Assembly (NCBI GenBank): GCA_007120055.1
Contig: SKOL01000708.1
Span: 1 to 9,377, forward strand
Reading direction: 5' to 3'
Origin: Anaerobacillus sp.
GTDB lineage: Bacteria; Bacillota; Bacilli; Bacillales_H; Anaerobacillaceae
DNA length: 9,377 bases
Positions 6,039-9,377 of this stretch are shown piece after piece. The notes beneath the pieces were generated by a model. It was not told the DNA's origin, searched no databases, and was given only the letters and a program-made list of their open reading frames with translations. Positions within the stretch are counted from its first letter, which is position 1. Each line of letters opens with the position of its first letter. The translations under genes were made by a program, and so were the position numbers.

Positions 6039-6064
6039 GTGGGAGGTACTACCGCTAAAACCAC
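6039..6064 (+). promoter_or_regulatory. Second putative L1-binding motif, upstream of rplA
   Basis: GTGG (6039-6042) pairs with CCAC (6061-6064). Inside are unpaired GA, a short GGT/ACC helix (6045-6047, 6051-6053) with loop ACT, and an unpaired GCTAAAA strand. The layout GTGGGAGG...CC-G...-CCAC is the same as in the rplK leader and in 23S rRNA. The Shine-Dalgarno sequence for rplA (AAGGAGGA, 6069-6076) begins 5 nt after the motif, so a bound protein would block the ribosome. The inner helix is only 3 bp, weaker than in the first copy. Confidence 0.62.
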
Positions 6065-6083
6065 AATCAAGGAGGAAATAAAA

Positions 6084-6779
6084 TTGGCTAAAAAAGGTAA
6101 AAAGTATCAAGAAGCTGTAAAGCTTGTTGATCGTACAAAAGTTTACTCTGCAGAAGAAGCATTAGAATTAGTTAAAAAGACTTCATCAGCATCTTTTGAT
6201 GAAACAGTTGAAATCGCAGTTAGATTAGGGGTTGACCCTAAGAAAGCTGACCAACAAATTCGTGGAGCGGTTGTTCTTCCACACGGAACAGGTAAAACTC
6301 AACGTGTGTTAGTATTCGCAAAAGGCGAAAAAGCGAAAGAAGCAGAAGCGGCTGGCGCGGACTATGTTGGTGACGAAGACTACATTAACAAAATTCAACA
6401 AGGTTGGTTTGAGTTTGATGTAGTAGTAGCAACTCCTGACATGATGGGGCAAGTTGGTAAACTTGGACGTGTATTAGGTCCTAAAGGTTTAATGCCGAAC
6501 CCGAAAACAGGAACAGTTACTTTCGAAGTAGAAAAAGCTGTTAATGAAATCAAAGCTGGTAAGATTGAATATCGTGTAGATAAAGCTGGAAATATTCATG
6601 CTCCTATTGGGAAAGTTTCTTTTGGTACTGAAAAGTTAATTGAAAACTTCTCAACAGTTGTTGACACTTTAATGAAAGTTAAGCCAGCAGCTGCAAAGGG
6701 AACTTACATGAAGAATATTGCAGTAGCATCAACAATGGGACCTGGTGTAAAAGTTAACGTAGCTTCAGCTGTTAAATAA
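6084..6779 (+). CDS. rplA: Ribosomal protein uL1
   Basis: L1 forms the mobile stalk at the ribosomal E site and acts as translational repressor of its own mRNA in characterised bacteria. The start is TTG 6084, with GGAGG (6071-6075) 8 nt upstream. This gives 231 residues, close to the 232 of B. subtilis. Family features are a basic N-terminus (AKKGKKY), [20 protein letters not shown], the [15 protein letters not shown] segment, and the signature [19 protein letters not shown] in the RNA-binding domain. The open frame continues upstream to 5988, but that would make the protein start inside the 14-bp hairpin region and add 32 residues with no family match. The next promoter lies directly after its stop. 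Confidence 0.97.
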   Translation: MAKKGKKYQEAVKLVDRTKVYSAEEALELVKKTSSASFDETVEIAVRLGVDPKKADQQIRGAVVLPHGTGKTQRVLVFAKGEKAKEAEAAGADYVGDEDYINKIQQGWFEFDVVVATPDMMGQVGKLGRVLGPKGLMPNPKTGTVTFEVEKAVNEIKAGKIEYRVDKAGNIHAPIGKVSFGTEKLIENFSTVVDTLMKVKPAAAKGTYMKNIAVASTMGPGVKVNVASAVK

Positions 6780-6785
6780 TAACAG

Positions 6786-6814
6786 TTGACTCTGATGTGA
6801 TAACTCGATATACT
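6786..6814 (+). promoter_or_regulatory. Sigma-A promoter for rplJ-rplL
   Basis: TTGACT (6786-6791) and TATACT (6809-6814) have the ideal 17-bp spacing, 6 bp after the rplA stop. The start is expected near 6821, giving a leader of about 190 nt before rplJ. This makes L10-L12 independently transcribed, with possible readthrough from rplA. Confidence 0.9.
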
Positions 6815-6820
6815 AACCAT

Positions 6821-6950
6821 TGTGAATTGAATAGTTCATACCGTAGACAGTAGGTGCACGCCAGTGCTTAATCTCCTACCGAGGTTTGTTAAAAGTTGAT
6901 CTAATCACTATAACAATTACCTCTGTGTGTCTAAACATGGAGGTTTTTTA
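6821..6950 (+). promoter_or_regulatory. L10 leader: L10(L12)4-responsive attenuator
   Basis: The protein-binding domain consists of GTAGG (6850-6854) paired with CCTAC (6875-6879), then an asymmetric loop (T6855 against 6868-6874) of the kink-turn type. A GCAC/GTGC hairpin caps it (6856-6859, 6864-6867). This corresponds to the Firmicute L10 leader family. Downstream, GAGGTTTGTTA (6881-6891) can pair with TAACAA (6911-6916) and ACCTC (6919-6923), forming an antiterminator. That pairing competes with the terminator at 6919-6944. In B. subtilis, excess L10(L12)4 stabilises the upstream fold and causes termination; the same logic fits here. Confidence 0.9.
6919..6949 (+). terminator. Attenuator terminator in the rplJ leader
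   Basis: ACCTCTGTGT (6919-6928) pairs with ACATGGAGGT (6935-6944) through 10 bp including two G-U pairs, followed by a six-T run (6944-6949). Its 5' arm is shared with the antiterminator. The 3' arm contains GGAGG, a full Shine-Dalgarno sequence in front of a small ORF at 6952. Confidence 0.87.
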
Positions 6951-6951
6951 T

Positions 6952-7023
6952 ATGAAGGGTCACCTCATTTTGTGCGGTATGGTTTTATTAATCATAGGAG
7001 GTGTAAATTATGAGCGTACGTGA
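6952..7023 (+). other. Possible 23-codon leader ORF overlapping the rplJ start
   Basis: ATG 6952 is preceded by GGAGG (6939-6943) at an 8-nt distance. It opens a frame encoding a hydrophobic peptide that contains CGMVLLIIGGV and ends NYERT, with TGA at 7021-7023. It overlaps the first 14 bases of rplJ in another frame. Only transcripts that escape the attenuator would carry it. The Shine-Dalgarno sequence is also the terminator's 3' arm, so the arrangement may be coincidental. I know of no homologue. Translation is unproven, and a chance ORF of this length is common. Confidence 0.25.
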
Positions 7024-7507
7024 ACAAAAACAACAAGTAGTATCGGAAATCGCTAGTAAACTTCGTGAAAGTAAATCAACTGTAGTTGTTGACTATCGTG
7101 GGTTAAACGTAACCGAGGTTACTGAGTTGCGTAAGCAGCTTCGTGAAGCGAATGTTGATTTCAAAGTTTATAAAAATACGATGACACGTCGTGCGACTGC
7201 AGAGGTTGAATTAACTGAGCTTGATGAAGTGTTAGTTGGACCAAACGCAATTGCGTTTAGTAACGATGATGTAATCGCTCCTGCTAAAATTATTAACGAA
7301 TTTGCTAAAAAGCATGAAGCGTTAGAAATTAAAGCTGGTGTTATTGAAGGGCAATTTGCTTCTGTTGAAGATGTTAAAGCACTTGCAGAACTTCCTTCAA
7401 GAGACGGATTATTATCTATGTTACTTAGCGTTCTTCAAGCTCCGATGCGTAACTTTGCATTGGCTACAAAAGCTGTTGCTGATCAAAAAGAAGAACAAGG
7501 TGCTTAA
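7010..7507 (+). CDS. rplJ: Ribosomal protein uL10
   Basis: L10 anchors L12 dimers to the GTPase-associated centre and, with them, represses its own operon through the leader described above. The 165 residues include the N-terminal RNA-binding domain, with [20 protein letters not shown] and the family motif [12 protein letters not shown] at 51-62. A central alpha/beta region has VGPNAIAFS and KAGVIEGQF. The C-terminal helix ([20 protein letters not shown]) binds L12. ATG 7010 has AGGAGGT (6996-7002) 8 nt upstream. The ribosome-binding site may be occluded by CACCTC at 6961-6966. rplL follows after 57 bp, with no terminator between. Confidence 0.97.
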   Translation: MSVREQKQQVVSEIASKLRESKSTVVVDYRGLNVTEVTELRKQLREANVDFKVYKNTMTRRATAEVELTELDEVLVGPNAIAFSNDDVIAPAKIINEFAKKHEALEIKAGVIEGQFASVEDVKALAELPSRDGLLSMLLSVLQAPMRNFALATKAVADQKEEQGA

Positions 7508-7564
7508 TCTAGTTTAACGGAAATAAAAAATTAAAATTAACTTACTATTAGGAGGAAATATAAA

Positions 7565-7927
7565 ATGAGTAAAGATCAAATCATTGAAGCGATTAAAGAA
7601 ATGTCAGTTTTAGAATTAAACGATCTTGTAAAAGCGATCGAAGAAGAGTTTGGAGTAACTGCTGCTGCTCCTGTAGCTGTAGCTGGTGGCGGCGGTGCTG
7701 CTGAAGCTGCTGAGCAAACTGAATTCGACGTAATTTTAGAGTCTGCTGGTGGATCTAAGATCAACGTAATTAAAGTTGTTCGTGAAATCACTGGTTTAGG
7801 ATTAAAAGAAGCTAAAGCATTAGTTGATGGTGCTCCAGCTCCAATTAAAGAAGGTGCTTCTAAAGAAGAAGCTGACGAAATCAAAGGTAAGCTTGAAGAA
7901 GCAGGAGCTTCTGTAGAAGTTAAGTAA
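7565..7927 (+). CDS. rplL: Ribosomal protein bL12 (L7/L12)
   Basis: L12 forms the flexible stalk that recruits translation factors such as EF-Tu and EF-G; several dimers bind each L10. The N-terminal dimerisation helices (residues 1 to about 33, [20 protein letters not shown]) precede an Ala/Gly-rich hinge ([18 protein letters not shown]). The globular C-terminal domain ([20 protein letters not shown], then [15 protein letters not shown]) carries the factor-binding lysines. It has 120 residues. ATG 7565 follows AGGAGG (7550-7555) by 9 nt. A strong terminator begins 7 bp after the stop, closing the L10-L12 unit. L12 must be made in excess over L10; both genes have strong ribosome-binding sites. 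Confidence 0.98.
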   Translation: MSKDQIIEAIKEMSVLELNDLVKAIEEEFGVTAAAPVAVAGGGGAAEAAEQTEFDVILESAGGSKINVIKVVREITGLGLKEAKALVDGAPAPIKEGASKEEADEIKGKLEEAGASVEVK

Positions 7928-7933
7928 TAATGA

Positions 7934-7966
7934 AAAAAGCTCGCATTTATGCGAGCTTTTTATTTT
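7934..7966 (+). terminator. Rho-independent terminator after rplL
   Basis: A perfect 11-bp stem, AAAAAGCTCGC (7934-7944) with GCGAGCTTTTT (7951-7961), encloses an ATTTAT loop and is followed by ATTTT. The GC-rich core and T-run make it a strong stop. Readthrough, or an unseen promoter in 7967-8073, would be needed to express the methyltransferase gene; I found no convincing -35/-10 pair there. Confidence 0.94.
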
Positions 7967-8089
7967 AGTTTTAGCTAATAGTTGAATGATATCTTCGAGG
8001 CGATACTGAGAGTAACTCAAAACTCGTATATGTTTTAGTGATTTAAGTAATAATGAATATTGGTGTACATAGAAAAGGTGTGATGAAAG

Positions 8090-8692
8090 ATGTCTGATCA
8101 TTATTATTCAGAAAAGCCTTCTGTCGAAAGTTCACGAAGAAATTGGGAAGTAGATTTAAGAGGGCGAAAAATGTCGTTTACGTCAGATGCTGGTGTTTTT
8201 TCAAAAAAAGAAGTTGATTTTGGTTCAAGGTTATTACTAGACTATTATCTTTTTCCTGAAAAGAGCGGAAAAATTTTGGATGTTGGATGCGGATATGGAA
8301 CAATCGGTTTGACGCTAGCGAAGGAAAAACCAGACTGGGAATTTACTTTAATTGATATTAATGAGAGAGCGCTAGAGTTGTCTAAATTAAATGCGGAGTT
8401 AAATAAGGTTGAGAATGTCACTGTGAAAAAAAGTGACTTATTAAGTGAAGTAAAAGAAGAGAAGTTTGCTTCAATATTATCTAATCCTCCGATTAGAGCC
8501 GGAAAAAAAGTGGTTCACCAATTATTTGAGGAAGCGTGCAATTGTCTAGAGGATTGTGGTGAGCTTTGGATCGTTATTCAAAAAAAACAAGGTGCTCCTT
8601 CAGCGTTAGAAAAATTAAAGACGTTGTTTAATGAAGTGACTGTTGAGAAGAAATCCAAAGGTTATTATATCATCAAGGCAAAAAAATGTTGA
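8090..8692 (+). CDS. RsmC-like class I SAM-dependent methyltransferase (YbxB type)
   Basis: This 200-residue Rossmann-fold methyltransferase corresponds by position and length to B. subtilis YbxB, between rplL and rpoB. The SAM-binding motif I is ILDVGCGYGTIG with Asp64 and the glycines at 66, 68 and 70. The acidic ribose-binding end of strand 2 is LIDINERAL. The catalytic NPP motif is SNPPIRAGK, with Asn132-Pro133-Pro134, as in RsmC, which makes m2G1207 in 16S rRNA. E. coli RsmC has two copies of the domain (about 340 residues); this is a single-domain version. rRNA guanine methylation is therefore likely, but the exact base is inferred. ATG 8090 follows AAAGGTG (8074-8080). Confidence 0.88.
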   Translation: MSDHYYSEKPSVESSRRNWEVDLRGRKMSFTSDAGVFSKKEVDFGSRLLLDYYLFPEKSGKILDVGCGYGTIGLTLAKEKPDWEFTLIDINERALELSKLNAELNKVENVTVKKSDLLSEVKEEKFASILSNPPIRAGKKVVHQLFEEACNCLEDCGELWIVIQKKQGAPSALEKLKTLFNEVTVEKKSKGYYIIKAKKC

Positions 8693-8717
8693 CTTTGAAA
8701 ATCGTTTGTGGTAGTGT
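8689..8717 (+). promoter_or_regulatory. Probable promoter for rpoB overlapping the upstream stop codon
   Basis: TTGACT (8689-8694) overlaps the TGA stop of the methyltransferase gene. After 17 bp comes TAGTGT (8712-8717), a weak -10 supported by TG at 8709-8710 (extended -10). The predicted start near 8724 gives a leader of almost 400 nt. No better promoter was found closer to rpoB; TTGTTT (8893) with GATATT (8916) is a poor alternative. Confidence 0.5.
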
Positions 8718-9106
8718 TATTTAATGCGTATGAATACCGTTTTACACTAGTTCTCCAAAAAGTCAACTATATTTTTTTGTATATAAAGCCATTTTTTAGG
8801 GTAGACTTATACAATTAAAAATGTCTTTTATCGGCTTTTGGATACTTTCTTAAAAATAGGGAAATATTTTAGATTTGCCGAAATGGATGAACTTGTTTAA
8901 AACAAATGGTCTTTTGATATTAAAAGGCCTTTATGAATTGTGGTTTTTTAGTAAAACCCTTTTTCTTTTTATCTTCATAAAAGGAAAAGAAAAACTAAAG
9001 AAACCTTTTAACGATATAGCTTTGTAAAAGGATTACAGTATAAGCAAAACTAAGGATTTCGTCAATCTTCAATTGTCGAAAAGCCAAGTTTTTCTAATAT
9101 AGATTT
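8718..9106 (+). promoter_or_regulatory. Hairpin-rich untranslated leader of rpoB
   Basis: This is the one gap over 300 bp (8693-9120); it shows no ORF with a ribosome-binding site. Helices seen are TCGGC/GCCGA (8831-8835, 8877-8881), GGTCTTTT/AAAAGGCC (8908-8915, 8922-8929) and GGTTTT/AAAACC (8942-8947, 8953-8958) followed by CTTTTTCTTTTT. Further on come a pyrimidine/purine hairpin (8960-8972, 8977-8994), CCTTTTA/TAAAAGG (9004-9010, 9025-9031), and TTTCG-T-CAAT/ATTG-T-CGAAA (9057-9066, 9072-9081). Repeated AAAAGG and CCTTTT strings allow alternative pairings. The GGTTTT hairpin plus T-run resembles a weak intrinsic terminator. No known riboswitch or ribosomal-protein leader was recognised. 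Confidence 0.5.
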
Positions 9107-9120
9107 AAGGGGTGAATCAG

Positions 9121-9377
9121 TTGACAGGTCAACTAGTTCAGTATGGACGACACCGCCAACGAAGAAGTTACGCTAGGATTAAGGAAGTATTAGAATTACC
9201 TAATCTTATTGAGATTCAAACGGCTTCTTATCAATGGTTTCTTGATGAGGGTTTACGAGAAATGTTTCAAGACATCTCTCCGATTCAAGATTTTACAGGA
9301 AACTTAATTTTGGAGTTTATTGATTACAGTTTAGGTGAGCCTAAATACTCTGTAGAAGAGTCGAAAGAACGAGACGT
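9121..9377 (+). CDS. rpoB: RNA polymerase beta subunit, N-terminal part (partial)
   Basis: The beta subunit forms half of the catalytic core of RNA polymerase. Only 85 codons and two bases are present; the gene runs off the right edge. The N-terminus, starting [19 protein letters not shown] after the initiator and continuing with [13 protein letters not shown] and [18 protein letters not shown], is nearly identical to Bacillus RpoB. The start is TTG 9121, as in B. subtilis, with AAGGGGTG (9107-9114) at good distance. An ATG is absent from this part of the frame. The section ends near EESKERD, upstream of the rifampicin-binding region, so nothing can be said about resistance. Confidence 0.97.
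   Translation, partial: MTGQLVQYGRHRQRRSYARIKEVLELPNLIEIQTASYQWFLDEGLREMFQDISPIQDFTGNLILEFIDYSLGEPKYSVEESKERD

Noticed and set aside
5988..6083. N-terminal extension of rplA to an ATG at 5988
   Set aside because: The 32 extra codons encode the long hairpin and second L1-like motif. The TTG at 6084 has a consensus ribosome-binding site and yields the usual L1 length.
7820..8101. 93-codon minus-strand ORF over the rplL end and downstream gap
   Set aside because: It runs through the rplL terminator on the opposite strand, has no family resemblance, and its residue composition (Ser/Phe/Leu-rich) is typical of an antisense shadow.

Overview
The window is a stretch of chromosome from a low-GC Gram-positive bacterium of the Bacillaceae. 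The gene order (cysE end, cysS, mrnC, rlmB, rae1/yacP, sigH, rpmG, secE, nusG, rplK, rplA, rplJ, rplL, an rsmC-like methyltransferase, start of rpoB) is that of the Bacillus subtilis cysS-rpoB region. The protein lengths and signature motifs also fit, and sigH marks an endospore former. Every complete gene lies on the + strand and none looks broken. No tRNA, rRNA, CRISPR array, prophage or insertion sequence was seen.

Positions 1-3252 hold a tightly packed translation and RNA-processing cluster: cysteine-tRNA charging (cysS), 23S rRNA end maturation (mrnC), 23S 2'-O-methylation (rlmB) and a ribosome-associated endoribonuclease (rae1). These genes abut or overlap by a few bases. The exception is cysE-cysS, which are separated by a 110-bp AT-rich repeat-like insert. 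Positions 3253-4173 hold sigH with its own promoter, a ~200-nt leader and a strong terminator. Positions 4174-5382 hold rpmG, secE and nusG, behind a probable promoter upstream of rpmG.

Positions 5383-7966 are the L11-L1 and L10-L12 ribosomal protein units, and the non-coding signals are most informative here. A strong extended -10 promoter drives rplK. Two separate RNA motifs resembling the L1-binding site of 23S rRNA precede rplK and rplA. A classical L10 leader with antiterminator and terminator precedes rplJ. A strong terminator follows rplL. Positions 8090-9377 hold a small RsmC-type methyltransferase, a 428-bp structured leader and the 5' end of rpoB.

Several start codons had to be moved downstream from the longest open frame: rplK GTG 5538, rplA TTG 6084, sigH 3496/3499, rpmG 4310 and secE 4622. 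In the rplK and rplA cases the longer frame would run through a regulatory RNA. The protein content is ordinary. The least explained signals are the duplicated L1 mimic, a ladder of alternating GAGGT/ACCTC elements from the L10 attenuator to the rplJ ribosome-binding site with a 23-codon hydrophobic ORF inside it, a hairpin between the nusG ribosome-binding site and its start, and the hairpin-rich rpoB leader.
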